A DNA stretch of 38,500 bases from contig RSEH01000351.1 in the NCBI GenBank assembly GCA_006503475.1, positions 1 through 38,500 of the forward strand, in the 5' to 3' direction. Source of the stretch: Stentor roeselii. Lineage: Eukaryota > Ciliophora > Heterotrichea > Heterotrichida > Stentoridae. The notes below the pieces were generated by a model, which saw nothing but the letters and a program-made list of their open reading frames with translations, was not told the origin of the DNA and did not search any database. This document shows, piece after piece, positions 18,982-27,498 of this stretch (position 1 is its first letter; each line of letters opens with the position of its first letter). The position numbers were made by a program, and so were the translations under genes.

Positions 18982-19824
18982 TTAGTAAAAGACCTCTTTG
19001 GCCTGCTCTATGATCTTTTTACACTTTGGACATTTTACCTTCTGCTTTTTCATTTGCAGATTCACTGGGATTTTATATGAAGACATCAAGCATGTCTTGC
19101 AGCAAAATAAATCTCCGCAAGGCAGAAGAAGGACATCTTTTCTATTGATTTTACAGTAAACACAAAAAACTGTATCTATTCCTGAACTTGACTCGCAGTC
19201 AACTGCGAGTTTTTTTATTAAATTTTTAGCCGTTACAATCTTTTTCTTTAATCTTCCATTTTTTTCTGTTGAGATGCTGAGAACCTTTGAAATATCGTCG
19301 ATTTCGGTACCTAGATTCAAAATCTCTGAGGAAATCTTCTGGTTTTCATGGTATAGACCTTGGGTAAAGCTGGAGAGTTCATTTAAGTACTTTAGGTAGT
19401 TGGAGGGTTTCATGTTGAAGAGATCTTTGAAGTTTAATTTAAACAGGGCGAGTTTAGAACCTTTGAATACTGAGTTGAAAGGTTCTCTAACATTTCTATG
19501 AACCATCAAGTAAAAGTTACAGAAATTAGAAGACCTTTCATGAAGAATTCCAATACCACATTCCTGATTCTCCCTCATCAAAAGATTCTCAAGTGCACTA
19601 AAGGGTTGAGCAGTAGGGCTGTTTGAAGGTAGCTCATAAACCAAAGCATATAAACTCTTACCCAGCACTTCAGGATCCAATTCTTTAAAAGTCTCAACTG
19701 ATGATGAATGTTCGAAAAACAAAGTATCTAAAGTTTTCAAGTTTCGCAAAGTGATCGTCTGCACTTGGACTTGAAACTGAAGCGAGATGATTGTCAATCG
19801 TTTCAACTCTGGAAGGCTTATCAT
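18982..19824 (-). CDS. coiled-coil RING-finger protein, probable E3 ubiquitin ligase
   Basis: 280 residues. Coiled coil lies at about 140-205 (YLNELSSFTQ..GRLKKKI). A C-terminal C3HC4-like RING follows: CVYC, then LPCGDLFCCKTC and, after a long loop, CPKCKKI. The LPCG.LFC segment is the usual C-x-H/C ligand arrangement, here with Asp/Cys where many RINGs have His, so zinc ligation is slightly atypical. The N-terminal ~130 residues are unassigned. In the family such proteins recruit E2 enzymes. The start ATG is the first after an in-frame TAA; a 38-codon ORF lies 13 nt upstream. Confidence 0.75.
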   Translation of the reverse strand: MISLPELKRLTIISLQFQVQVQTITLRNLKTLDTLFFEHSSSVETFKELDPEVLGKSLYALVYELPSNSPTAQPFSALENLLMRENQECGIGILHERSSNFCNFYLMVHRNVREPFNSVFKGSKLALFKLNFKDLFNMKPSNYLKYLNELSSFTQGLYHENQKISSEILNLGTEIDDISKVLSISTEKNGRLKKKIVTAKNLIKKLAVDCESSSGIDTVFCVYCKINRKDVLLLPCGDLFCCKTCLMSSYKIPVNLQMKKQKVKCPKCKKIIEQAKEVFY

Positions 19825-19837
19825 ATTTGTTTATGAT

Positions 19838-19954
19838 TCACATTTTTACATTTTTAATGTAAAGGACTGTAAATTCTCTGCGAGTTTCTTTTTCAAGATG
19901 GTTAACTTTCAGCGTTTTTGCCTGAAATAGAAAGAAACAATGAAGACAATTCAT
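19838..19954 (-). other. upstream ORF before the RING gene
   Basis: 38 codons (MNCLHCFFLF... to ...IKNVKM, TGA), ending 13 nt before the RING start. The middle (KVNHLEKETRREF) looks coding-like. It may be a uORF, a tiny gene or part of an alternative transcript; no 15-16-nt GT..AG intron joins it in frame to the RING ORF. Confidence 0.3.
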
Positions 19955-20156
19955 TTTTTCACGTTATTTTTTCGACTTGTAAAGTAAAAATATCATTTTT
20001 TAAGTAAAAAGTAATTGATTTATGAAATTAATTTGATTTTTTCGGGTTTTTAAGAGATTTTAAAGGATTAAGTGATTTGAAGGCTTTTAGGGTTATCGCG
20101 TCTGAGGGTTTTAATGATGAAGAAGGTATTAAGTTCTTGATTTTCGTTAAGGATCA

Positions 20157-20229
20157 GCCCGTCTAGCTCAGTCGGTAGAGCGCAAGGCTCTTAACCTTGT
20201 GGTCGTGGGTTCGAGCCCCACGGTGGGCG
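20157..20229 (+). tRNA. tRNA-Lys (anticodon CTT)
   Basis: A 73-nt cloverleaf without CCA. Acceptor arms GCCCGTC/GGTGGGC (two G-T pairs), D arm GCTC..GAGC, anticodon arm CAAGG-CTCTTAA-CCTTG with anticodon CTT at 20190-20192, TPsiC arm GTGGG-TTCGAGC-CCCAC, discriminator G. A-box TAGCTCAGTCGG and B-box GGTTCGAGCCC are intact. No intron. Confidence 0.95.
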
Positions 20230-20236
20230 TTTTTTT
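20230..20236 (+). terminator. RNA polymerase III T-run
   Basis: Seven T residues immediately after the tRNA discriminator base. Confidence 0.8.
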
Positions 20237-20311
20237 GAGATTTTAAAGTTGATGATGTTTTTTGAGGTCTGGGGTTTTTAACCATTCTTAGACTAAATCT
20301 ATTATTATCTA

Positions 20312-20683
20312 CTAAGATTCTTCTCTTTCTTCTAAAAGCATGTTTGGAATACTTTTGTCTATTGGGTAAACTCTTCCGCAGTTTTGGCAGACTAGACTTC
20401 CTGAGACTATGTTTAAGTTGAATAATAAGTGGTGAATTCTTTGCATTAAACTCTCGTTCGCCTGGTCATCAGCAGAGAGTTCTTCAGGTAAAGTATGTCC
20501 TAAAGTTTCGACAGTTCTCGCAAAGACCTTCCAGTCGATTTTCCCAAGCATTTTCTGAGTCAAAGCCGGGTTAAATTCAGTACTTTCTTCATTCATCTCC
20601 GTGACCTGAAGCGTAAGTGGTAAGTTGATCCCAGCACAAGTCTTCAAGTTGCACATAAGAAGATTATGAGTAAGAAGCCTCAT
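20312..20683 (-). CDS. TRM112: TRM112, methyltransferase activator subunit
   Basis: 123 residues. It begins with the family signature [11 protein letters not shown] and carries a zinc site from C11, C16, C99 and C102 (the latter in CQNCGRVYP), then IPNML near the C-terminus. The helical insert between the zinc halves (about 35-90) is also typical. TRM112 is a small cofactor that stabilises several methyltransferases acting on tRNA (Trm9/ALKBH8, Trm11), 18S rRNA (Bud23/WBSCR22) and release factor eRF1 (Mtq2/HEMK2). Length matches the usual 120-135. It diverges from the voltage-sensor gene across a 42-nt gap and lies next to a tRNA gene; the latter is probably coincidence. Confidence 0.93.
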   Translation of the reverse strand: MRLLTHNLLMCNLKTCAGINLPLTLQVTEMNEESTEFNPALTQKMLGKIDWKVFARTVETLGHTLPEELSADDQANESLMQRIHHLLFNLNIVSGSLVCQNCGRVYPIDKSIPNMLLEEREES

Positions 20684-20725
20684 TGTTTATTATTTCCTTT
20701 ATTCATACTTTAAATAATCAGGAAA
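20684..20725. promoter_or_regulatory. 42-nt divergent promoter between TRM112 and voltage-sensor genes
   Basis: Only 42 nt separate two divergent ATGs, so both promoters and 5' UTRs must fit in this AT-rich stretch or extend into the coding regions. It contains ACTTTAAATAAT but no confident motif. Confidence 0.5.
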
Positions 20726-21355
20726 ATGGCCAATCGAAGCTTTCAAGGACTATTTTCGCCTTTAGAAGTCGTTTCCACCAACAATTTATTGAAAATTCAG
20801 CAAGATCAATGCAAAATTTCAATGTCAAGACTTTATTACTCGAATGTCTTTAAAATCTATTATGGATCTTTGATTGCCTTGCAATGTCTGCTCATTTCTA
20901 TGATGTTGATGAGAATTCCACATTTGGTCAAGCTGGTTTTTATCTTTGAAGTGCTTATCACGGTGCTGCTTCTTAGTGAAATGGTTTTTAAAGGGTTTAT
21001 GCAGGGCTGGGGGTTTTATTTCAAACAGGTTTGGAACTTGATTGATGGACTTGTTGTTGTTGGAAGTATTTGTTTGTTGTGGATTGGCTTCGAGATGGGA
21101 AAAGGTCTTGGAGAGATCGATGATATAAGTGCAGGAATAATCATTATCGTCCGATCATCAGTCCAAGTCTGTCGATTGATCATGGTGATTCGAAGAAAAG
21201 GAGAGCAAGAAGTTCAAATTATAGACCTGAATGGAATCAGTGAAGCTGACGACGCTCCTCAGCAAACTGAGAAAAATTTTAAACCACCGAAAAAAACAAG
21301 CAACAACATCGAGAAAAAGAAAAATTTTGAGGATTCTGTGGATGAATCAAGGTAA
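20726..21355 (+). CDS. voltage-sensor-domain-only membrane protein
   Basis: 209 residues with four predicted membrane segments: S1 about 45-65 (YYGSLIALQCLLISMMLM), S2 about 66-90 with an acidic residue (EVLITVLLLSEMVF), S3 about 101-121 (VWNLIDGLVVVGSICLLW) with the conserved N/D of voltage sensors, and an S4-like helix about 138-158 with spaced arginines (IIIIVRSSVQVCRLIMVIRRK). No pore follows. The cytosolic tail is charged and could form a coil. The layout matches Hv1/TMEM266-type stand-alone sensors. Proton conduction is not assured: the R-x-x-R-x-x-R spacing of Hv1 is imperfect. It might shape Ca2+ or membrane-potential signalling in the ciliate cortex (inference). Confidence 0.7.
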   Translation: MANRSFQGLFSPLEVVSTNNLLKIQQDQCKISMSRLYYSNVFKIYYGSLIALQCLLISMMLMRIPHLVKLVFIFEVLITVLLLSEMVFKGFMQGWGFYFKQVWNLIDGLVVVGSICLLWIGFEMGKGLGEIDDISAGIIIIVRSSVQVCRLIMVIRRKGEQEVQIIDLNGISEADDAPQQTEKNFKPPKKTSNNIEKKKNFEDSVDESR

Positions 21356-21573
21356 ACTTAGGAAGTAATAAGATTTAAATTCTTGAAACATTTCTGAAAA
21401 TAAGTCTGTTCAAAATTGAGAAAATCTAAAGATTTGAGAAAATTATAAGATAATTAAAAACAGATCATTAAAACAGTTCTCAATAGTCCTTATATGAAAT
21501 GATCTGATAATAGACCTTTTTATCAGCACTATAGACATATCTTAGCTGATGAAAATCTTTTCATAAATAAATC

Positions 21574-24033
21574 ATGGAAGCTGGATTGACTGATTTAGAA
21601 AACCAAGCCAGACACGAACTTCTGAACCCTAATGAAAAACATTCTTACAAGACCTTTACCGAGAAATATCTAAACAACTTCGAGATAATGAAGAAAGTGA
21701 TTGACAGAAACAAAGAAATCGTCATGAATTTGAAAAAAGACCCTGAATTGAACTTGAAACCTGCGAATTTTACCGAACCAAAGAAACTTTCCCCTGCAAA
21801 TATTCCAGTTTACAGTGTAGATAACCCTTTTGCTAAAAAAGTAGAAAAAAGTCCTAGTGAGATCTTCAAAAATCCTTACAAAGAACCTGCAGAACAGAAA
21901 ACCTGGACTTTTTTAAATAAAACAACTCCAATAGAAGAGAAAAAAATTTCTGTAAATCAAGAGTTCAAGTCTCCTTTTCAAGGAATTCAAGAAAAACCTT
22001 CAAATTTCGAATCATTTCAAGACCAAAACAGACAAAATTTACCGAATCCTGAATCAAAAAATTATAGTTTTAGCTTAGGCATTATTCCTAATCACTTCAA
22101 GACGACTCAAGACCTAGGGTTTGTTTATAAAGGGCCTGAAGGGAAAATATCAAGTTCAAACTTTTATAGAAGTGAAAACAACAACAAAAAAAACTTCATA
22201 GAGCCAAAATTTCCAGTTTCCAACGAAGTTCACTCCACACCAAACAACTTATTTTCAATCTCAAACCCAGAAAATCAATCATCTCAAATAAAACCCTTGC
22301 CCATGTTTAACCCTTTCTCAAAAAACTTTTCATCAAGCACCAATCAACTTCCAAACCCGTTCAAAAAGCTTCCTGACATGCCAATAAAGACCCAATCATC
22401 AATTCCAGTAAATCCAGAAATCCAAGGAAAGTTTAAAATGCCTGAACCCCCGATTTTAAAGCAAGGAATATTGAAGAAAAGTGAAGAAAAAGACTTTGTG
22501 AGTCAAGATAACGAGTCTACCATTACTTTACTTCCAAGCAAAAGTAAAGATTTACAAAATCATCGAGATGTCTCGTTTTCGGACTCAGGTTTTTTGAACC
22601 CTCCACAAGACCCGATTTTCAACAATGGAACTTTTTCAAATAAACCGAAAAATGTTCCCCTTCAATCAACGGGACTTTCTCAAAATTTTTTTGTACCTGC
22701 TCAGAGACTTCCTCAACAAAACTCGGAACTATTTAATCCGAGCTATTCTCAAAAATCAGCTTTTCTTGAACCATCAGTGAAAAATTCTCCGATATTTCCA
22801 CCTAAAGTAAAAGAGTCTTCAGATAACTCAGGTTTTCAAGATTTGAGTCAGAAATCGATTAATTATAAGAAACCTCCTCTCTCGTTAAAGGATTCAGGTT
22901 TTTTTCAACAAGCTGAAGCTTATAAAGGACCTGAGGGTATAAATTCTTCTAAAGTTCCTTTATTTCCTTCCACTTTTCAAAGATTTCCTCCTCCTTTGAA
23001 TCCTTCAGAATCTTTGAAGAGCCCTTTTTCACCATCTTTTCCTCAATATTCCAATCATCCCCTCGTCTCTCCACCTGGATTATCAGGTTATCATCAATCT
23101 CATGAAAACCATTCCTTGAAAAACTATAACATGACACAAGAAATAGATTTAAAGGACGACTCATACTCGGATTCTTCAGACTTTGATGATGTTGAAGGTG
23201 AAAAGACTTTTGGGTATAAAGGTCCTTCTTATAAAGACCCTTCTTATCACTGGAAAGACCCTTTGTTGGAGATGGATTATGAAGAAGGTTTAAGAAAATA
23301 TGAAGATTACAACCCTTGGGAAGAAAGAAGTCAATTCCCTGAAAATCCTGATGAAAGAAGGTTCCCATCATATTTTAACCCATTCCCTTCATTGAACCAA
23401 CACCCTATCAGTCCAAACCTGCCATCATCTGACTCTTTCCAACCAATAAAATTCAACTCATCAATTCCCCAAAGACCAAGATTTCCGCCAGTTTTAAATC
23501 CTCTCTCTCCCCAAGCAGGGTCATTTCTGGACTCTTTTCATGAAAATACCCAAACTTTGCCTCCAAATCCTTATAACTACGACTTTCCTAAACCAAAGCA
23601 AAAGTCTTACTTTGAAGATCTTGACAGACAAATAATAAATCCTGAATTTCCGAGAAGACTTTCGAGAAGATTTCTTGGAAGAGGTCAAAACTTTAATCAT
23701 TCAATTTTTAGAAGTTCAGGAATGCGACAGATGTACATGTATAGCTCGGATGAAGAACTTAATTATGAAAATTTGGTTGAACTTGAATATGCTCTTTATG
23801 ATAAAGGGAATGGCTTTGAAAGTGATGTCATTGCGAAACTTAGACCTGAAAGTTATCAGGAGGATTCTGAAGAAAAACTTTGTGTCATTTGTCAGAATTC
23901 GTTTGTTGAACTTGAAATTGTGACTAGTTTGAAATGTGGACATTTGTTTCATTTAAGTTGTGTTGAAGAGTGGCTCATGAGGAAAAAACGATGCCCGATG
24001 TCATGTTTGTTAGAGAAAGAGGACTTTTATTAG
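21574..24033 (+). CDS. RING-H2 E3 ligase with very long disordered N-terminus
   Basis: 819 residues as an uninterrupted ORF. Residues ~60-740 are low-complexity, rich in Pro, Asn, Ser, Phe and Lys with recurring NPF/NPFxK and YKGPEG motifs and no globular domain. The C-terminal ~45 residues form a RING-H2: CVICQNSF, LKCGHLFHLSCVEEWL, CPMSC. RING-H2 proteins ubiquitinate targets with an E2; NPF motifs bind EH-domain endocytic proteins in other eukaryotes, so an endocytic role is possible (inference). The stop TAG falls across a possible 15-nt intron that would add the EF-hand-like ORF downstream, giving a 946-residue fusion. Treat the C-terminus as uncertain. Confidence 0.8.
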   Translation: MEAGLTDLENQARHELLNPNEKHSYKTFTEKYLNNFEIMKKVIDRNKEIVMNLKKDPELNLKPANFTEPKKLSPANIPVYSVDNPFAKKVEKSPSEIFKNPYKEPAEQKTWTFLNKTTPIEEKKISVNQEFKSPFQGIQEKPSNFESFQDQNRQNLPNPESKNYSFSLGIIPNHFKTTQDLGFVYKGPEGKISSSNFYRSENNNKKNFIEPKFPVSNEVHSTPNNLFSISNPENQSSQIKPLPMFNPFSKNFSSSTNQLPNPFKKLPDMPIKTQSSIPVNPEIQGKFKMPEPPILKQGILKKSEEKDFVSQDNESTITLLPSKSKDLQNHRDVSFSDSGFLNPPQDPIFNNGTFSNKPKNVPLQSTGLSQNFFVPAQRLPQQNSELFNPSYSQKSAFLEPSVKNSPIFPPKVKESSDNSGFQDLSQKSINYKKPPLSLKDSGFFQQAEAYKGPEGINSSKVPLFPSTFQRFPPPLNPSESLKSPFSPSFPQYSNHPLVSPPGLSGYHQSHENHSLKNYNMTQEIDLKDDSYSDSSDFDDVEGEKTFGYKGPSYKDPSYHWKDPLLEMDYEEGLRKYEDYNPWEERSQFPENPDERRFPSYFNPFPSLNQHPISPNLPSSDSFQPIKFNSSIPQRPRFPPVLNPLSPQAGSFLDSFHENTQTLPPNPYNYDFPKPKQKSYFEDLDRQIINPEFPRRLSRRFLGRGQNFNHSIFRSSGMRQMYMYSSDEELNYENLVELEYALYDKGNGFESDVIAKLRPESYQEDSEEKLCVICQNSFVELEIVTSLKCGHLFHLSCVEEWLMRKKRCPMSCLLEKEDFY

Positions 24034-24047
24034 TAAATGGGGAATAG
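24033..24047 (+). other. candidate 15-nt intron joining the RING and EF-hand-like ORFs
   Basis: GTAAATGGGGAATAG. Removal gives TA|T AAT AAT GGA, in frame with the 24037 ORF. It has GTAA and TAG ends but lacks the TTTA at positions 7-10 shared by the two convincing introns, so it is weaker. Confidence 0.4.
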
Positions 24048-24429
24048 TAATAATGGATGTGACTGTGTCAGTGATGAACACAAAATAAACCTAGACGGGT
24101 ATGTCGACATGCCAAGTCTCAACAAAGAAGACGTGAACCAGATTTGGAAATGCTTTGAATACCTGAATCCCAAGAATGGAGTAGTAGATGTCAGAGGACT
24201 GCAGATTTCAAGAGATGACCGCGACAATCGACTATCATACATGGAGCCGATCATCGACGAGATATTGGATCAAAAAAGCGATTTGAACTTCGACCAGTTC
24301 TTCAATATCATGAAGCCCAAGGTCTTGATGCTTAAAGCACAGAATAAAAACTTGGTCTTGATGGAAAGTCACTCAACATCAGTCTCATGTTTAATTTGCC
24401 CTTACAAGTCAAGTTCAAGTAGTAATTGA
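24037..24429 (+). CDS. EF-hand-like small protein, or C-terminal exon of the RING gene
   Basis: 130 residues. Begins MGNSNNGCDC, which would suit N-myristoylation at Gly2 and palmitoylation at nearby Cys. The middle (about 30-95) has calmodulin-like helix-loop-helix spacing (VNQIWKCFEYLNPKNGVVDV; later LNFDQFFNIM), but loop ligands are incomplete, so Ca2+ binding is doubtful. It follows the RING stop by only 3 nt. If 24033-24047 is an intron, MGNS is intron-encoded and the protein is a RING C-terminal extension. The tail is Ser-rich. It ends in TGA. Independent gene versus exon is unresolved. Confidence 0.6.
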   Translation: MGNSNNGCDCVSDEHKINLDGYVDMPSLNKEDVNQIWKCFEYLNPKNGVVDVRGLQISRDDRDNRLSYMEPIIDEILDQKSDLNFDQFFNIMKPKVLMLKAQNKNLVLMESHSTSVSCLICPYKSSSSSN

Positions 24430-24543
24430 TCGTAAATCTTTAGTTTCTTCTATTTGAATAATTTAAAGGATTTAACAATATTTACCAAAAATTCAATAGA
24501 TTTCTTTAAGTTTAAATTAGATTTCAAAGCTAATCATGATAAA

Positions 24544-25572
24544 TTACAGCATTGGCATATTCATTTCTCGTTCATCTGGCTTGGTTTTATCTATAATTTC
24601 GACCATGCTCTTATTCAACCTGTCCGCCCAGTGCATTTTAACTTTCTTTTGAGCTCCCACAAGCGAGGATTCTCTTTTTTTCCCTTTAACCTGCTTTTTC
24701 GTAATAGTAGCTTCCACAAGATCCATAACCTGTTCCTTAGTCGGAGATTTTTTCAAGTTCTCCGACTTATTTTTCTTAACATTAAAAATTTCAAGTTGAT
24801 TCTCTTTAATTTTCTCCCTAATCATAATCTCCTTTGACTTCCTGACCATAGGTTCAATACTAATCTTATGTTGATTCAACATTTTGACAGGTATCATGCT
24901 AAGAGCTCTTTCTTTATTAAACTCTGGAGGAAAAATTCCTTTTAAGTTAAGTTCACTTTCTTTTTTTTTACACTCTTCGTCGAATTTTTGCGAAAGTTGA
25001 TTTTTTTTCTGGTTTACTTGAAAATTTAGAAAAGACTGCTCGTTTGAACTGAGAGCTTCTAAATAATTTAAATATTCTCGGGCTTGACGTTGACTTGCTG
25101 AGATTCGCGTTGTTGGACGTGTTGTTAGGACTCGAGCTTGGGTCTTGGAAATTACTGGCTTTTTTAGTAGTTCTGGGTTTTTTACTTTTTGGAAACTTAC
25201 TAGCTTCTTGCTTTTGAAGGTGTCTGGAATTTCTGCTGTTTCTTCCTCGATATCGTTGGCTTTTTTACGGATCACTGGACCTGGAGCGTGCATTCTCAGC
25301 TTTTTCCCTTGAACTTCATCAGAAACCCACTGTTTTTCAATAAGTCTCCCATATGCAAATCCAACTTGAGCCATATACTCCTTAGATCTTTTCGCAATAG
25401 TTTCAAGATTTTCACTCGAAACAGGATTTTTAATATACTCTGATAGTTTAATCCTCTTAACTAATGAAAAGTAATCAGAGTTAACCGGTTTTTTGCTAAG
25501 AGTGTCCATGATCAGCATATGAATAGGGTCATCCTTGAACCTAAAGATTGGCATAGGCTTCTGTGCCGACAT
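24544..25572 (-). CDS. hypothetical charged, partly coiled-coil protein
   Basis: 342 residues, Lys/Glu-rich, without signal peptide or membrane segment. A predicted coil lies at about 155-215 (SQRQAREYLNYLEAL..FDEECKKKESEL). The N-terminal ~90 residues look folded (FRFKDDPIHMLIMDTLSK, YGRLIEKQWVSDEVQ). It is not a family I can name; it could be an axonemal or cytoskeletal linker. Overlapping + strand frames at 24454-24837 are shadows. It lies 115 nt downstream of the MGCC gene on the same strand. Confidence 0.6.
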   Translation of the reverse strand: MSAQKPMPIFRFKDDPIHMLIMDTLSKKPVNSDYFSLVKRIKLSEYIKNPVSSENLETIAKRSKEYMAQVGFAYGRLIEKQWVSDEVQGKKLRMHAPGPVIRKKANDIEEETAEIPDTFKSKKLVSFQKVKNPELLKKPVISKTQARVLTTRPTTRISASQRQAREYLNYLEALSSNEQSFLNFQVNQKKNQLSQKFDEECKKKESELNLKGIFPPEFNKERALSMIPVKMLNQHKISIEPMVRKSKEIMIREKIKENQLEIFNVKKNKSENLKKSPTKEQVMDLVEATITKKQVKGKKRESSLVGAQKKVKMHWADRLNKSMVEIIDKTKPDEREMNMPML

Positions 25573-25687
25573 ATTATTAGAAAAATAGCAGAAGCCTTGA
25601 GTGAGTCTTACTTGAAACCTTCAATCTCTGCAGTTTTCAAGGAAAAAGTTATTAATTACGAGAGGATTATTCCAAATCTATTTAAAA

Positions 25688-25858
25688 CTACTCAGAAACG
25701 TCAAATAAAAATCTTTTGTTCCCTGATCCGAATGAAGGAGTTGGAGCGACCTTCGATTCAGATTCACTGGAAATCGCTGGCCTGAAAGAAAGAGGGTCTG
25801 AGTTACTTTTATCAAAAATTAATTCATTGTCGTTTGAAGTACCTTGACAACATCCCAT
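25688..25858 (-). CDS. 56-residue protein beginning MGCC, probably dual-lipidated
   Basis: A short ORF (stop TAG at 25688-25690). It begins MGCCQGTSND: Gly2 with Gly6/Thr7 fits N-myristoylation, and Cys3/Cys4 fit palmitoylation, a pattern of peripheral membrane proteins. The rest is Ser/Glu/Pro-rich (SSESESKVAPTP) and ends in RFLFDVSE. Codons look coding-like, unlike the + strand frame over the same bases. It could be a small membrane adaptor, a cAMP/Ca2+ signalling subunit or a fragment. No family is recognised. Confidence 0.55.
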   Translation of the reverse strand: MGCCQGTSNDNELIFDKSNSDPLSFRPAISSESESKVAPTPSFGSGNKRFLFDVSE

Positions 25859-26096
25859 TTTAAATATTCTAATGTTGTAGTAAAATTTTCTTAGTACTGG
25901 AAAATTCTCTGTTTTAAGTTTATAGGTTTTTATAAGTGCTTGAAAATCTTCGGGTTAATTGAAAGTTTCACAAAAATAAATAAAATTATTGAAAGGACTC
26001 AAATTTCATTGTTTTGATCAACATAGTCTTAATGCTCGTTATTAATACATTATAAATAATAACTTTCAATATTTTCCTGATTTCAACTATTTAATA

Positions 26097-26528
26097 ATGT
26101 TCAACGCTGAGGTCATGCTTAAAAGACTCCAAAAAGTCTCAGAAAATTTTCCTAAATATTCTTTAACAACTTCAGCTTCACCGATTCGCCCAAGTCACGT
26201 CTTTATTTCCAACCCGTTTATTCAAAAACATCAGAAAAAAAGAGCCTCTAATGACTCACAGGTTCCAAAAAAGCTAGTCTTGAAGAACTTGAAAAAAAAT
26301 AACTTTAAAAAAAGACCTCAGAAAAAACCGAAATGTTTGGAACTTATTCATATATTGAACAGAAAAATCGAGATTTGTGATCCGAGTGAACTTAAGATAT
26401 GCACTTCAAGAGTCATTTATTCGAGGCCTTCTTCAAGTCGAATTTCTGGGGTTTGTCTAAGTTCAAGGCAAAGTAACTATAAGTCTAGATGTCTTGAAAT
26501 CAACCTTCCAAAGGTGTCAGTTAATTAA
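26097..26528 (+). CDS. hypothetical basic protein
   Basis: 143 residues, strongly basic (KNLKKNNFKKRPQKKPK in the middle) and Ser-rich, with the C-terminal half containing Ser/Arg pairs. No recognised domain or localisation signal beyond a lysine cluster that could be nuclear or microtubule-binding. First of three small, lysine-rich + strand genes in a row. Confidence 0.5.
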   Translation: MFNAEVMLKRLQKVSENFPKYSLTTSASPIRPSHVFISNPFIQKHQKKRASNDSQVPKKLVLKNLKKNNFKKRPQKKPKCLELIHILNRKIEICDPSELKICTSRVIYSRPSSSRISGVCLSSRQSNYKSRCLEINLPKVSVN

Positions 26529-26695
26529 AAGAATTGTTAATCTTTAGTTTTAACTGATATCAGGAATGAAAAATTTATGGAAAAGTGAAGTTAAATCAAA
26601 CAAGTTCATTTTCGAAAGAAACCATTAATTCCTCTTCTAATTAAAAACTTCAAATTACCCGATCTTCTAATTAAGAGAAAAAATTCATTATATTC

Positions 26696-27295
26696 ATGGA
26701 AGTCCAGACAGAGACCGATCCAGAGCCATTTCAAGTCCAAACCCCAAAGGTCGAGATTTCAAAAAAGAAAAAGTTCTTCGACAAGTCCTCTAAAAACACA
26801 AACGAAATATTCACATCTCTTAAAAGAAACAATAAAATCTCGATAATAGAACCGTTGTGCTTGAAATCGACTGGATCTCAAAAAACTCGATTTTTTTTAG
26901 GAATAGAAACAAGAACTATCAACTCCCCTGTCAGAGTCATTCATGATGAAACTTCAGTCATCAGTCGAGAAGATAGGATTAAAAGAGCCAAGTGTTCCAA
27001 GTCTTACAATAAAAAACCAGCAAGTCCTCAAAATTTAAGCATTTCTGGAAAACTTGTGAAAAATAAAGACTGGATTAGTTTGATTCTTTTAAAGTCAGAC
27101 TTTATTGGAGAGTCTTGTGAAAATGAAGAAAAAAACTCTGTGATTCGATCGAATCCTTGCAAGAGTTTACAGAAGATCAGTATTAATAAAGCTAGGATAC
27201 GAAAAGGCAGGTCTTTGTTTTCACCGAAAAGAGTTGAATCAAAGGAAGACCAGCTAAATAAATTATACAAAAATCATCACAAAAAGATTAATTAG
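26696..27295 (+). CDS. hypothetical Lys/Ser-rich protein
   Basis: 199 residues. Begins acidic (MEVQTETDPEPFQVQ), then is Lys- and Ser-rich with motifs that suit phosphorylation (SPKRV, SVISRED). One moderately hydrophobic stretch (WISLILLKSDFIG) is too short to be a membrane span. No family is recognised; likely disordered and lineage-specific. Confidence 0.5.
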   Translation: MEVQTETDPEPFQVQTPKVEISKKKKFFDKSSKNTNEIFTSLKRNNKISIIEPLCLKSTGSQKTRFFLGIETRTINSPVRVIHDETSVISREDRIKRAKCSKSYNKKPASPQNLSISGKLVKNKDWISLILLKSDFIGESCENEEKNSVIRSNPCKSLQKISINKARIRKGRSLFSPKRVESKEDQLNKLYKNHHKKIN

Positions 27296-27498
27296 GTAAT
27301 AACCTGAATCTAGAAATTATTAAAATTTTTAAAGATTTTCGATTAAATGAATGTAGAAAATCTTTAAGAAAGAACTATTTTAATCCTCTTTTCATAAAAA
27401 ATTTTTCAGGTACTTTTTAGTTTTACTTTATTTCTGAGTTTCCTTTGTTACCTTTTCATATTTAAATTTAAACCCAACTGACTCGAATAAAACCAAAA

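Noticed and set aside
24454-24837. + strand 127-codon ORF
   Set aside because: Antisense shadow of the 24544-25572 gene.
25648-25662. 15-nt GTTATTAATTACGAG resembling an intron on the + strand
   Set aside because: Removal does not change frame and the host ORF is itself a likely shadow.
25519-25785. + strand ORF of 88 codons
   Set aside because: It runs antisense through the start of the 24544-25572 gene and over the MGCC ORF, which has better coding character on the minus strand.
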